A stretch of DNA of 64,000 nucleotides from NCBI GenBank assembly GCA_030248215.1, contig JASANG010003145.1:1-64000 (forward strand). Reading direction: 5' to 3'. Positions 9,170-24,100 of the stretch are shown here, one piece after another; the stretch's first letter is position 1; every line of letters starts with the position of its first letter. The DNA is from Enoplolaimus lenunculus (Eukaryota; Nematoda; Enoplea; Enoplida; Thoracostomopsidae). The notes under the pieces were generated by a model. That model was not told where the DNA came from. It was given only the letters and a program-made list of their open reading frames with translations, and ran no database searches. A program made the translations under genes and the position numbers.

Positions 9170-12100
9170 GTAAGTTTTATCAAGTTGTTGTGAAACGTTC
9201 TCGAATAAAATGGCATTTGAAGTTTGAAACTATGTGTTTAACTGCTGAGAAATAAGTTTCAGTCTAAACGTTCGTTGAAAGACATTCAACTCAGTGATTA
9301 TATTTTGCAGATTTCTCACGCACTTGTAGACGTTTTCTCACAGTATCGAGTAATCGTTTAATAAAGATACCAGAAACAGAAATGGATAGTGATCAAAATG
9401 AATAAATTGTTAAATTTCCACAAATATTTCACTTTTATGCCGTGTTTTTCGCCACAAAAACATAAATATTTTGAAGATACAAAATTTTGGATTGGTTTTA
9501 TAAGTTGAGCAATTGCACAATGCTGACCTTAAGGCATAAAAATTAGTTAACAAATGATAACAAATTCTTACGCAAAAAACAGAATTTCCGGTATTGTTAT
9601 AACAGAAATGGAACGATTGACGATGTTTGGAGGAACCGAAACCGAATATCCGGTTGTACTGTTTCCCCCAGTTTACAGTATTTTCGGATTTTGGCATAAT
9701 TAACAATCAGGCTCAGGCTTAAGTTCCTTAGGAGAAAGCGTAAAAGTATCGGTTTTAACTACAAAAGAGTGTTAATACCTTAAGCGTTTTATCTCTATGG
9801 AAGTTAGAATGTACCGCATACGTATTTTTGGCAAGGATCCAGCATTACTTTGTTTACACTATATTTTCTTAGAACAGAAACGTGATTCTTCTATGAAAAG
9901 AAAATTTGCATCCAGATTGTTGCGTATTCGCTGACTTTTGCGCATTGCGCAAAGCCGGCTGACCAGTGTTACATTTATAAATACTACTTTCAGATCGTTA
10001 CAGGCGAAAACTTATCTGATCCAGACAATTTGTTGCAATCACTCAAATCTGGACCGCATTTGGTTATGTATGTCTACACAATGGAATTTTTTATACTGCC
10101 TGTAGCTATTTTTTCTGTAATTTGCAATGCACGAAACATTTTTGAAAACTGAGAAAGCCAGGCTGGTGATAATTTCTTGTTATACTTTACAATGCTGAGG
10201 TGTTTAATCAAAAATTTAATTGCATCAAAAAACGTGTTCTACGAAATGATATGGTTACCGTAGCCGGGACCTCAACCAGAAGGGGGCCGGAAGGACTCAG
10301 CCCCCTAGCAGAATTTCTCCCCTTACAATTTTTAACCGTGCTTGTAACCCTGGCCGTAGTGATATGTTCTGTATAGCAATTCTTGTGACTTCATATTGTT
10401 TTGTTAGCTGAAATTCAAAATACAAGACTAAAATTTGTTCGTTTGTCAGCGTTCTGTTTTGCGAAGTGGTAGTGACAATAGGAGACTAAAAGAAAAAGAA
10501 ACAAGTAAACAGAAAGTAATTAAAATTAAATCATATGTTTGGCTAATTTCAGGCTTTTACGAATGTTACAGCAAGCAAAACACGGTGCCAATGGCAAAGG
10601 TTATCCAATTTCACGTCTCAAAGATTTTGCATCTGGCGATGAGGTAAATTTTATTTTGAGTTACAAATATTAAATCCAAAGATAATTTTTTCAAGTTCAA
10701 AATGCTGCGGATATTTTCACCTTAAAGTTGTATATTGTTTTGAAAGTTGACCAGATTGCCGCTCGTATATTCCGATGAGGTTCAGCTAACATTAGATTCT
10801 CAGGAAAATTCAAAAAAAACCGACGCTACAGATATTGGCTACTGCCGTATATTACGATGTAGGTTTCAGCTGAACATTGTAGTATTGCGTCAAGTTGAAA
10901 AATTCAAAAGAAACCGACGGCTACAGATAATTGGCTACTGCAGGCCTATGAAATTAATTATATATCTGATATTACGATGTAGGTTTCAGCTGAACATTGT
11001 AGTATTGCGTCAAGTTGAAAAATTCAAAAGAAACCGACGGCTACAGATAATTGGCTACTGCAGGCCTATGAAATTAATTATATATCTGTCAACGTGGAAA
11101 AATCAGTCATTTCAGCTTTTCCACACCATTTTTTCATAAATTAGCCCATGTACTATGGATGAGTTTAAACAAGATTTTAGTTTGCGGGTAGCTACAGTAA
11201 TCAAATTTTTGAAACTTTTTACAGCTTCGAATACAAGTTGAATATTTTTCAACTAAAGACTGAAATGGTTTTTCTCAATCCAATTGAGGGCTCGGGATTC
11301 CCATCAGCCCCCACCAATGGTGTTTTATCAACACTTTGTATATTTCAGAAAATTCTTGATTTTGTTGAAATACTGCTTCATGAGCACGCTATGCGTGCCT
11401 GTCAACTATTTCTACCAACAGATTTGGATGCGCGGCTGGATTTTGGGTAATTTTAAAATTTTGATACTTACAGCGTGTTTGTTACCAGACAGCAATCATG
11501 ACAAGCCAGTAGCCAGCTCAGCTTACTAGAGAGGCCTAAAAAATTTTCAGGAGGGGGTCACACACGGGTTTTCGGTGACTTAAGCCAGGTTGCAAATTTT
11601 CTAGGAGTACCGAAATTGTTTCAGACGGGGTTGAGTGGGTTGAGCCCCGTGACCCTTGTTGGCTACAGGCCCGAATCATGATTTTATTGACACTATATAT
11701 CTCAACTGAATAATTAAGTGATAATAAACCATTGTGTGACTGTAGCATAAATTGTCATTAAAATTATTCTCGGTCGCAGTATACCACTTGTACTGCGCCT
11801 TCAATTGGCAAAATACCACGGAACCAGATAACTACTGACATTTTCGACAAAATCATATTTTGTTTAACTCGTGGGTTTCTTAAAGCACGCCATCATTGAC
11901 CAGGTATCTTAGAAGTTTTAAAATAAACAATAGACGCATTACAAGCATCCACTGGAATATTTATCTTAAAAAGATATTGGCACGACAGGTTTTGGGCAGA
12001 CGAAGTGCCACCATTTACAGTTTCACCACTCAATTTGCTCCTGTTCACTAAGCATAAAGCAACATTGTCTTAAACATGGGTCCATGTAAAGATCAGGGGC

Positions 12101-15100
12101 GGAACGTTTTTCTGCGGGACTAGAAAAGAGTAAGCTTAAGCTTTAGACCAATTTTTTTGCTTGGCTTAGGCTTAGGCCCAGGCTTAGGCTGAGGAATATG
12201 CTAATTCTTACGCTTAAGCTTAGGCTTAGGCTTAGGCTTACGCTTAGGAATATGCTTATAATACTGTTCCGTACCAGTTCTTTACGTTGGCCTAAACATG
12301 TAATAACGTATATAGGAAAAGTTCTGCTTTGCTAATCACTGATACACTGCAAAAACTGGTGATAGGCTTTTTCGGACTACTCAAACTGAGTCAAAATTCG
12401 ACTCCGCCAGAGTCAAATTTGACTCCATGAATCGATCACTGAGTCGAATTTGACCCCGGCCTAGTCGAATTTGACTCAGTTTGTGTAGTCCGGAAAAGCC
12501 TATTTCGGAGAGAGTCAATTTGATTTGACTCACCATTTCTTTCAGTGTAGCTGATATGAGGGGTTTGCGGAAATAGCCACTGATATTGGAATCTCTCCTT
12601 GTTTTCTTATCTAATTGCACATTTATCTAGATTACCGAAATTCCTAATTGTGTACATTTGTTTTTCAGAACTGTATGTATGGTTATTACAGAGAATACAC
12701 GCTTCGACGTTCGCATTTTCAGCCCATGTATAAAATAAGGTTCTGCCTGCTGCATGCATAAAACTAAAACCTAAGCCTAAACATAGGCGTAACGTAAACT
12801 TAAGCTTATATATAATAAGCCTAATCCTAAACCCAAGCCTAAGCTGAAGCTTCTCAGCCTCTAAGTGTCGCAATTCATCTGTTTCTCATTGGACAGTCTT
12901 TATTCTGTGCATGGACCGCAATTTCGATAGATAAACAACAATGCGTATATATGTTTTGTTATAGAGCCGACACAAACATACCTCCGGAAGCAATTAGGGA
13001 AAATATGCTCAAAGCGCGAAGGGTAAGATTAGAAATGGTGTGTTATAGATCGTGCATGGTATTATTGTAGAAAAACAATTTTGCAATTGTACACTTCACC
13101 CATAAACTTAAACCTATTCTTTAGTCTAAAGGTTGCGCTGTACTCACCGCGCGCAGCGGGACGCCACCGCACGCCGTCGGGCGTCGACACGCGGCTCAGT
13201 AAAATTTTTCACCAAAATTTTTCGCGCCCCGCAAAATAAATTTGGCCTATATTTCCGTTAGGAACGCATAGCGGCGTGGCGATGGCGAGTGCCGACGTCC
13301 GTCTGACACTGTAAAGTATAGCTCAACGCTAAGAATAAACCGAATTCTAACCGTATGTCTATGAATTCTGGGTCAAGATTTAAAAAATTCGAAAACTACG
13401 AAGGAAGCGAACAAATGCCAACAATTTAAACTTGGTCTGTCTCAATTTCGCCTTTATCAAACTTGAACTTTAAAAACAATGGTCAATAGGATAACTGGGT
13501 TTAATAATGGAACAACACAATCAATCGATTCAGGATATTAATGGAAAATTTTTATTAAGATCATCGTAAGGTCCTCCTGATTGACAAAGCGTACCATTTA
13601 ATGAAGTCCCAGTTTCCGAGCTTAGAGTTAATAACAATTGTTGCGCTGTCGAAAAAAAACCTGTCAGAACAGCGACAATACCCCCCAAAGCACTGAAGTT
13701 ACGTCTCATGAATAGATCCCAGTATAATCGCTTTTATATGTTTACAAATACCAGCCCTAATTTTCGCTGATTGCTGCGTTTCATGCTTGCGAGAGTCATA
13801 AACATCAACGCTATTTCAACCAAACTATAGCTGATACCTCTGCTATTCATTGCATTTTTACTTCTATAATTTTCACTTGGTATCCGGCTTTATTAAATCT
13901 GGCCGGAAATTGATATAGTTGCAATGATACAAACTATAGTAATTAATATTGTAGTACATATAATTAAACATGACTGTTCATTATGTACAATACCTTTATA
14001 TTGCTATACGGTCGCTTTTATAGCTACAATCCGACGGTGATGGTTTACCTTTCATTGATGAATGAAAGACTACCGCTTGGGCGGTTCAAAGGGGTTTCAA
14101 TCTGGCCTGCTGCCCTGGCAAGGATCAACGCCAAGTTTTGTACTTCGGTTTAGCCCTAAAATGGCGTTCAGCTTCTTACTCGCTGGGCTTGCGAGTGTTT
14201 TCCGTTGTCTCTCGTTTAGCCTCCATTTTAGAAATTTCCAAATCCACCATTGAGGCTACGCAAGCAATATGGGAGATAAACGCAAATGTATCTATTGTTT
14301 TAATGACGTTTACATTTCAACGTAGGTTCTTATGCTAGACAGTGGATCCGGTGTGTTGTGTTTGAGAGCAGCATTATATTCTTGAACAGAATGCACGTTG
14401 CTACTTTGCTTAAAGATTCGAATTGGCCAGTTTTAGCATAAGAAACGTACTTTGTTACAGCGTCTTTACAGCGCAGAACAGTGTTTTACATGTTGGCATA
14501 AGTTCAAATTAAGTGCATTCAACACAGTGGCGCCAAAACTGCCCCTTATTGTCCCAATTGAGGAGGCTACGACCCTTGGAGAGTTCCACATTAGCAAGGA
14601 AAACTTTTTCGCGGACCACGAAGTTATAGAGATGTTAAACATTTTATTGCAGAATTGTATGGGGTGCGACTATAGCAACGCCGACCCTGGCTAATTACGG
14701 AACCTTTTTAAAATTTACAGACTGTATATTTTTCAAAACAGCTTATGTGTTGATTTCGGTTGCATTTCAACGTTTCGTACCGTTGTAAATTTAATTTTAT
14801 ACAACAACTTACATTTCGTCACTGTATCAACGAGAATATACGTAATGAAATTTCGTGCTCAAAAAGTTTCAAAAATCATATGCTTTCACAGGTTCGGCCA
14901 ATGAAATCAGTAAATCTTCTGATGTACTAGCAATTCAAAAAGCGTGAAATTGCTAAACAACAATGCAACAAAGTGCAACACTGCTGCAAGTTTTACTGCA
15001 CGCAATACAGCTAGAAAGCGGAGGAGACTCGATTGTTTACACAATTCGTGTGCTACCACTTATGTTCTACCGGATTTACCTTTGTACTATGCTTTAAGTA

Positions 15101-18100
15101 AACACAATATTAAGTTGTGGAAGTTAAACTGAGAATACAATAGCTGCTTGTCAACGAAGGAAAACTAGAAAAATTTGGATTTGAAATTTTTGCAGACTTC
15201 AAGCTTTATTTTAAGTTTTTTCATCCTGAACTGTGTAACGTTTTAGCTAAGGATAATTGTTTTTAATGATATACTTTATTGAATTATGATTTAAAATGAA
15301 AAACTTAGCGTTCGGATCTAAGCACCCGTTGAGTTGTCTATTTGCAAATAGTGAATCGTAAAATTTCGTGAGACTCTTAGGACCGTTCCTTGGGAGAAAT
15401 GGCTAAGAAGCTTTGGAGGGCGTGCAAAGATTTCAGATGACTTATAAGCGATGTTTAACCTTTCCTAAGGGACGAAAAATTTTCTTGGGAGGCTGAGCCC
15501 ACATAGCCTTCTCCGGCAACTAGTCCAAAACCTGCATTTATAGAAACTATGCATATTTATCTTGAATTTAATCGTAGCAACGACTCTATATTCTTCTTTA
15601 GGCTATTAGGCTTACAGACTGAGATTGTATTTGTTTGTTAAACATATTGTACACAATTGTGTAGCCAAGATTTTTAACTGGGTTACTGGGTTTTCATCCA
15701 AAATCTTTAAAATTTCGATGCATCCGCTACGTTTTTGAAAAATTTTCAATGCCCAGTGAATATTTGCACGCCTCATTTGTGTTGGCAGAAAATAAAACAT
15801 TTTTGAATTTTTAATACTTCAATATCCGTTTTTCGTTTTATTTCCGTTATTTTGATAGCTATCCGCTTTTTTCGGATATTTTTAGTATCCGTTACACCTT
15901 GAAAGTTCCCAAATACAATGGACAATCGCAAACGAGATTTGATCTCTAAACACCTCGTTTTTCTAACACCGCCCGTGTTTTACTATAACTATAAGACTGC
16001 TTTATAGGCTTCTGACGAAAATTTTGTTTCAGGTAATCGTAACATTGTCTGAACTCGCTCATCAATTGACTTCGACCGACACTGCAGTACCACGATTTGA
16101 CTCAACGTGCACTGAACCTATTACCAGCTATCATTATCAGTTATGCTGCAACCAACCTGAATATGCAAATGAGCAACAGATAAACGCAACTTGCGTTCAA
16201 CGTAGAGCATATTTAAAGCAACATACTCGTCGCAAAACGCCGCAAGACGAATATTGCGATGATTTGAAAATTTTGCAACATCAAATTTGTATTGCAGAAA
16301 ACCGCAAAAAACAACCGGAAGTCACCAGGGATCCTGGTTTGTTCCGAGCCGTCTGTCGTAGTGTTCACGATACGAATGATAGATCTGAGTAAGTGATTGT
16401 TTACAATTTATTTAATAATTGGTAATTTTTTTTATAAAATTCAAGATGAAAATACGTAGCTAGTTCAATATACTAAGCGCGCGAATAAATTTTAAGACTT
16501 CGTGCAGGGATTTCGCGCGATGTTTTAGCGGACTAAACCTTTTCTTCGACGCTAAAATGTTTCTAGAGGAAGTGTTGGCCTTGGCATTAAGCTTGGACAG
16601 CGTATTTTAATTAAACATCGTTGGGAGCTTGTATTTTTTGTATTAGCTTGAAAAAGGGGTGACGTGAAGTGTCCGGCGTTATTTCACCCAGCTTATCATC
16701 AATAGTCAATGTATTGTCTCCTATGTTTTACTGGAAATTGCTACAAAATGTACCTGATATCGAGGGCTTTATCCGTTTTCGGCATAAAAGTTACTGCCGG
16801 GTGTGGTAAAATTTTAAGGATATCTTGGCAATTTCGGAATTTGGTTAGTGAAAATGTTCACATCCTCACAACTTCTGCAACTCAGTTCGACCGTGTGTAA
16901 CTTTGAAGCAATTTTGGAAGCTTTAGTTTATGTTTCTAAAAAACAAGTAGATAAATAAATTTTTTCGCAACATTTTACAGAGTATGGTTAAAATAGGAAA
17001 TTCAACATTTTCATTACTAATTTTTGTTTATCTCCACCTGTAAAATTGACAAAATATGTTCACCAGCTTATCGATCCTATCCAAAACTAAACCGATTTCA
17101 TCCGGAAATAAACCAACCGGATCCGGACTAAAGCCCTACATCGACCGGTGAAACCGATTCTATCCACATCACTAGACCGGGGTGCAAATAGCACAAAACC
17201 ATTCCAGCGAAATTATACAATTTAGTCTAAAATCATCCGCACTAAGCTTTAATAATGCAGCTTAACTATCAATAGGGAGTCTAAATTGTATAAACAACAT
17301 GAGCTCAATATATACTTGATTGCTAGTCCATTTTGTAAAATGAGATCGTATAATTGGACCTACGTTTCGTTCAGCATAAACCCACCATTTGAAACCATTC
17401 TCGGCTCACAATGACGCTTTATTGTTACACAAGTGTTGTTGAAATTTAAATTCTATTTCAGGTGCATAGTCGAGGAGGGGTTTCGGCAGCTAGGTCCGTC
17501 CCATTCAATGAACCAAAAATGTGTTCTGATTAGATATTTTCAGCTACAAGTACTTTAGATTAGAGGGTTTGATAACGAAAGGCGAAAACGTTTTGCTACT
17601 TTACTCCAGCCCTCTATCATTTCTAAACCTTTCCTAAAGTCCACAATTGCATGGAATTATAATGCTATAATTTCAATTGATAGTATCCAGCTAATATAGT
17701 AAAATACACAACGATTCTGGTGTAACCATTAATAATTTGGCCTACAATCTGCGTTGATTTCGATTTTCGCAAGCAATACTTTAAAGTTTCAATATTCAGT
17801 CACAGCTTCTAATTTCTGTTTTGAGCGAATTTACTTGGTAGTCTGTTATTCTACTTTTCTGGAATTAACAGCTTATAATTCCATGCTGAAAATATTTAGT
17901 TGTTAACTGTTAGCCGTAAGGTCTATAAAAATGACACAATTGTGGTTAGCGGGTTCCGCGTTCGAATTCTTGAGATAAGCACTTTTAAATTTTTAGAAGT
18001 CTAATTAAAGAACTTGTGTTCCATAAAGGGTACCAACCGTTTATATCGCTTAAAAGTTTCATCTATGAACCCATGTACAGATCAGGGCCGGAACGTTATT

Positions 18101-21100
18101 TCGTGGGACTGCAATACAGTAAGCCTAAGCTTTAGGCTAAATTTTTGCTTAGGCTTAGGTATTAGCTTATAGTTACGCTTAGCCTTAGGTTTAGGAATAT
18201 GCTTGTACTACTGTTACGACCATGTTCTAAACTTTGGCCCATTAATGTCTCCCTGTGCAAAATAAACATGCATTTCGCTTTTGTTTTACTAATTATTATG
18301 GCCAAAACAGAACCTTCTCTACTTGTTTTGCTCCCATACTCGAGTAGTATGTTATGTGACATGACGCCATTTTATTCACCGATTTTACCCTCAAACTTGA
18401 AACTTAGACAGAGTTCGTAGAGATCGATACCAACATTTTCAACTGTGGGCGTCAGCAATTGGCAGCTGGTAATAGGTTTTCACCCGAGCGAACTGTGGCT
18501 AATATAAATATCAAAATTTATCCGGTCCGACGAATCAACAACTAAAACATAGTGTAAACGCTTCAACCTCACCGTTGTCTGATTCGAACGTTTCAAGACG
18601 TATGACCGACTGGTAATAAGTACTACACACTTTTCTTGCACTAAACAGATGGTAATGACTAATGAACTGAGAACTAAAAGTTACCAATTTCGTCTTTGTT
18701 TTAAAGTTTACCTCGCTGCATCGTATGCACAGACTTGTATATTCTCAAAGTCTGATAATTGTTTAAATTAGCAACGACTTGTATTTGTAGTTTTTCTTAA
18801 ACTATTTCACGGCTACAAGACCGCCAGAATATTTAGGCCGGGAAGTGCAAGTGCTATTCCGGTAAAGCAAAATTTCAAACTGCTGACTTTTTAAAATTAG
18901 CTTATTTTGTACACCAAATATAGCTCAGAATAATAAATTTCTTGGATAACCACGGGATGAGTAGGTACACCCTTTGAACGCATACTAGCCTACGCCGTGA
19001 TCATATTTGTGGAAAAAAGTTAAACTTGAATTTTTTGAACACAACAAAGACTTTCACAAAAACTGCTGTTTTTCAACATTAGAAAGATGGGTTTTCTTTT
19101 GTTATTGTAGTCGAAAACTCGCTTTCTCTCCGAACAATTTAAATATACGATGGAATCTCTTCGAACATGTCTACGACCATGCGATGTGTGCTCGCAATAT
19201 TTTTTTCGTCGTTCTTGCATTGAAAACTCTTGTGATGCGGTTTCGTGTGCTGAATAAATTTTTTTCTTTGCGATAAAGCATTATAACCGCGAAATAATGC
19301 GAATCGATTTGTCGCTGATGCTGTTGCCGCCGTTGTCTCATATACTGTTATCATAGGAATAGTTTAGACTTTGTGATATCACGATTCTGTTTTTAGTTGA
19401 GTACGCGATTATCTTTGATATTAAAAACGTTTTATGTGACCTTTTGTGTATTCTTCTGTTATGGGATTTAGCTAACCATACTTAGTCTATCAAACGCTGA
19501 GGCTCCGTTGGTTGCAATCTGGCTCTGAGCCTCCATAGCAGAAAACAAGTACGGTCAAAAAACTCTCGTAGAATAGACGCATTCCTTTAATCCTTTCTCA
19601 CATGAATATTTTCAATTTCGTATGAGATACACTGTCAAAACAAGATTCGATCCCCAGTCTCTCGGGAAGGAGGCGTTTACGATGACCACTCAGCTATAGG
19701 AGTTTGACGCTCGAGCCCGAGGGATCTCTCACGTCTTGTAAAGATTTTGCATTGCACATATTTGTAAGAATTGTTAAACATTGCTCACAGTGTCTGTGTT
19801 GATCATATATTACTTGCATTTAGTTGCTCATAGTATAGTCTATGAGTTAAAGGGTTAATATAAATTAAACCGTGCACTTTGACGAAACTCTGACTTTTAG
19901 CAGTTTTAATTTTTTTAACCATTTTCAATGTAAAGTCAAAAAATTATGAGTAAGACTTCGCTACCACAAACGTGTGGCCATTCTAATCGTGTATACTATC
20001 AAACATTAATTTCGTTATTGATCATGTAACTTATCAACCAAATCATGGAATTATTGACAGTTAAGTTGGGAATTCACGGTGGAACGAAAATTTCGCACAA
20101 ACCTTTCAGCGTCGCTCCATGTGCCTAATAAATTAAGAATATCCTTAAAATGAAATATCAGTTGGTTATTTTTGAAGTTGATCAGTGGTTAATTTTTACT
20201 TCTGACTTTTTCTATGGTCTACACTCAAATCTAGCAATTTAAACACATAAACGGTTGTTGTTTGAAAGAATATAAGCAAAAACGAATCAAATTTGTGGTA
20301 TATACGCGTTATTGACTTTTTACTACCAAAAATAAAATAGAGAAGTTCCAAGATGTCGTATTTCAAATTTATAGCAACTTAGTACGTCAAAGTTTGCTCT
20401 TGACGATTTTGATACAAAGTACAACGAAGCATAATGGTATGATTTTAAAGATACGTTTGATTTCATTTTCAGGAGATTTAAGATTTAATGAAATTTTTAG
20501 TACTGAATTTGACGCAATCTTATCATTGATTCATGCTTTGTCAAAAATTGTTCGAATTCAGCCATTTGAAATGTACAAATTGATGGATATCGAAAGACAA
20601 TAACCCCGTATTTCACGGCTGATTTGTGGTGTATAATGCAACATAATATTATGAAGTTTGTGTGATTTTAAAAGTTTATAGAAAATTCATGCAAAATATA
20701 TATAGTACTCCTTTGTGGTTTTCAGCGACTGTTTGGTGGCTAAATTGGTCACGCTGTCACAGGGTTTGAAGTAGTCGTGGTAGTGGTGGTGGTGGTGGTT
20801 TGTTTTCAACCGTGTCAAACTTTGTGTGTCATTTTGAAAATTTTTCAAAGTTTTGGAATTTATAATTCGTTTTAATTTTCATTGACTACACAAAAGTTAA
20901 AACTTTTATAAGCTTTGCTTTTTAGTTTTGTCTGGCGTTACTAAATTAGGTACTGTAGTGACCCGAATAAGAGAGGGTAGTAATAAGAGAGGGTTCCCAA
21001 TTTGAGTCCCAACCAATAGCAGTCTGTATCCCTAATAAGAGTCCGTAAGCGGATAGTCTCTAAACCCAAATTAGAGTCCATAAATGTCAATTATCGCGGA

Positions 21101-24100
21101 TTGCAGCACATAAATGACTCCAGAACCAAATAATTTGAGTTCGAAACTTTAAAGCATACTTAAATTTTGAAAGTACATTCCTAAGTATAACCTTGCGTTA
21201 TCGCTCAAGCTATTGACACAAGACAAACAAACGAACGGATAGTTGCAATACCGGAGATATATCAGTAACGAAGGGTGACGGGGGCGGGTTGAAAATAAAT
21301 AACAGTCCGCAACCAAATAACAGGGGGACCCTCTGGAGAGGCCAAACAAATATCACTTCTCCCACTTATTCGGGTCACTACAGTAGATTAATAACCAGTT
21401 TCCGCTTGAATATTTTCTATTTCACCTGACATCATCAAATTTTAAACTATAGGTTAGACCACTATGGTCTCGACTGGAATCTCGTTCAGATTACCAATCA
21501 GTTATGGAAACTTAACGTTGAAACCGAAAAGAAGCTAACGGCTTGTGTACATTTTGTACTGCGCATACGTGTAGTAACAGTTAAACTTTGAGCATTATGT
21601 ATTGATTGCACGTATTAGAGTGCAATTGGTTGTTCATAGTAAGGTATATTTCGCACTGTAAAAACTTACACCATATCCGTTACCTTATTAGCTTAATCAC
21701 TGCCCTCTGACGCTAATCCCTGAAATTTTGCGAAGGCAAAACACTGAAACGCTTATTTTCAAACGTACATAATTGAAATTTTCACGTTTTAAGAGGTTAA
21801 ACACGTGACCTCATTTCAAATGTGTTATGTAAGGTTTTTTCAAAAATTTAAAAATTTGCCTGGAGACAAAATGTTTTCATTTTCCAACTATCATATGAGA
21901 ACTCAAACACATATAAACTCAAATCTAATCAGTACCAACATTTACAAAATTTAACTAATTATGCAACGTTTTATGATCTACGAGTTGTTTCCAGTACAGA
22001 AAATCATCAGTAAAGCAACGTCAGAAACTTCTAGTGAATTTTGTTCGGGCTAATTTTGCTAGCATCGAAGACTACTATTTTGAAACATTTTTCTATCTGA
22101 ATTAATTTGACACCCACGAGCGATGCCGGAATATTCAGCAGGGGTATTCAAATGGAATTATAAGCAAAGCGTATTAGTGACGGAGTGGCCCCATTAGCCA
22201 AGACTTTTGGCTTTATGAGTATGCAAAATTAGTTAGAATTCCCAGGCAATGGGCAGCTATACTTGTTTCATTCACACCGATCGGCGCCTATGGTGACCAA
22301 CAATGTTTCAGAAGTAAATTGCCAAAGTTTTTGATCGGTAAGTAAAAAGACAAAATTATGAAACTTTATCCCAGTATCGTACGTAACATTGCGGGTTTTT
22401 TTCAATTGAAGTTGAAAGATAGTGTACGTTAATGGTTGATAGGGAAATAGAAAATACTGTGGTTTTTGATTGATTTGTGACAAATTTAAATTGAAATGTT
22501 GTTTTTGCGGTTGTTGTTGTTGTTGTGGTTGTTGTTGTTTTTGTTGTTGTTGTTGTTGTGGTTGTGGTTGTTGTTGTTGTTTTTGTTGTTGTTGTTGTTG
22601 TTGTTGTTGCTGCTGCTGCTGTTGCAATATTGTTATTCTTGCTATTTTTTGAGGTTCTACAGATGCGTACGAAGAAATAGAGATAGGTGGGAGCCAGAGC
22701 CGAAAAACGACTAAAATGTTCGCCTCTAAAATAGAATTGGTACACCGTTAATCATTCGTTAAATAAGTGCCTCTGCCTAACAAAATGTTAGTTATATTGA
22801 GACATGCTGAAATCCACTTTCCAAACTCGCAATCAGGAGTTGTTTCTATAACAGAGACAAGAATATTTCTGGAAGGGGGGGTGGGGCAAACAAAAATTTT
22901 CGTACCATAGAATCTTTTAATGCTATAGGATATACATTTCTATATGAAAACAATGATTGCCATCCGTTGTCTCCACCCACAGTTCTTGCATCCCTGCATT
23001 TCTGTGCGTCCCAATGGTTCTATTACTTATTATTTCAGTGTATTAAACTACAATTGTTTACTATGTCTCGTGTGTGGGGGAGGAAAAAACGTTCGTACGC
23101 CGGCTGAGGGTGGGGGTCATTTATTTATAAAAATTATTGTCTGATTTGTTCCGCATATAACTCTGTGAACCATTAATCACTAGTTGCAACTCCGCTATTT
23201 GATTTTAAATTTATATTTATTTGTTTGATTTAACTTTTAGTTAGCGGATAAACGGTCGGAGTATAAAGAACAAAGTTTCGATTTTAGAAAAATAAACATT
23301 TGTTGGTTTGATTACTCTACTGGACCAATGTATAGAATAGGGCCGTACCAGTAATATAAACATATTCTTATTCCTAAGCCCAAGCCAAAGTCTAAGCGTA
23401 AGAATGAGCTTATCCGTAAACCTAAGTCTAAGCTTAAGCCTGAACAAAATGTTGTCCACGTTTAAGCCAACTCTATTGCAGTCCCGCAGAAAACCGTTCT
23501 GCTTCTGATCTTAACTTGGTCCATCTACTGTTTGATTTCAGATTTATGATAATCATTGCAGTAACCACCGAGACGGTCTTGGTGGCTTAACATGACTATA
23601 ATTGTAGGGTCAAAAGAGATACCGCCCTTGTGGGAGTCTTCGTTTCACACTAACCACGTAGCCATGGTTTCAGGGATATAGTCCTCATCTGTGAACTGTG
23701 CTTATTTTCAAATAGATTTGATGCTGTTTGTTATTTTGTTTAATACAAATGTGTGAAAACACATTTGCGTATTAAATATTAATAATTTTACAACTAACAA
23801 TGTCCCATTACGGTTTTTATTCGAAATTCTTCATCTCAGCATGAATAAAACTGACTTTGGGTAAACTTTGGCTGGCAATTGTTTTCAACCAGTTCAGCAA
23901 TCAAAGCATTAATAATTAAAAACTAATTGAAGTCGCTATTTTTTTGTTGAATTTCGTCTACATGACAAGAGCAATTTAGCCTGTTTCAACTAACCTTTTC
24001 GTTGGATTCACAAGCGGACCCAGATGGGGGTGAATGGCGTACGACCCAGTGAGACAATTATTTGTGATAAAATGGTTTTAGCCACCTTACAACTTTCACC

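Larger units (their letters stand above)
11447..12964 (+). other. Intron 4, repeat-rich
   Basis: Carries a CCCGTAGCCA-type repeat (11530-11690), a TTAGGC-core MITE (12078-12292), a foldback MITE (12343-12549) and a degenerate TTAGGC-like block (12735-12855). No coding signal beyond these. Confidence 0.6.
13023..16032 (+). other. Intron 5
   Basis: About 3 kb. Contains a GC-rich CG-dense island (13130-13315), an interspersed repeat (14526-14700) and a CCCGTAGCCA-type repeat (15375-15530). A stretch at 14050-14250 is richer in GC and has overlapping short open frames, but I recognise nothing in it. Confidence 0.5.

Noticed and set aside
10747-11139. 130-codon open frame in intron 3
   Set aside because: It is kept open by a 120-bp tandem repeat, a multiple of three, and the encoded sequence has no family features.
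22268-22745. Long poly-Gln/poly-Thr/poly-Leu/poly-Cys open frames on both strands
   Set aside because: They are all readings of one (TTG)n microsatellite and have no conserved flanking sequence.
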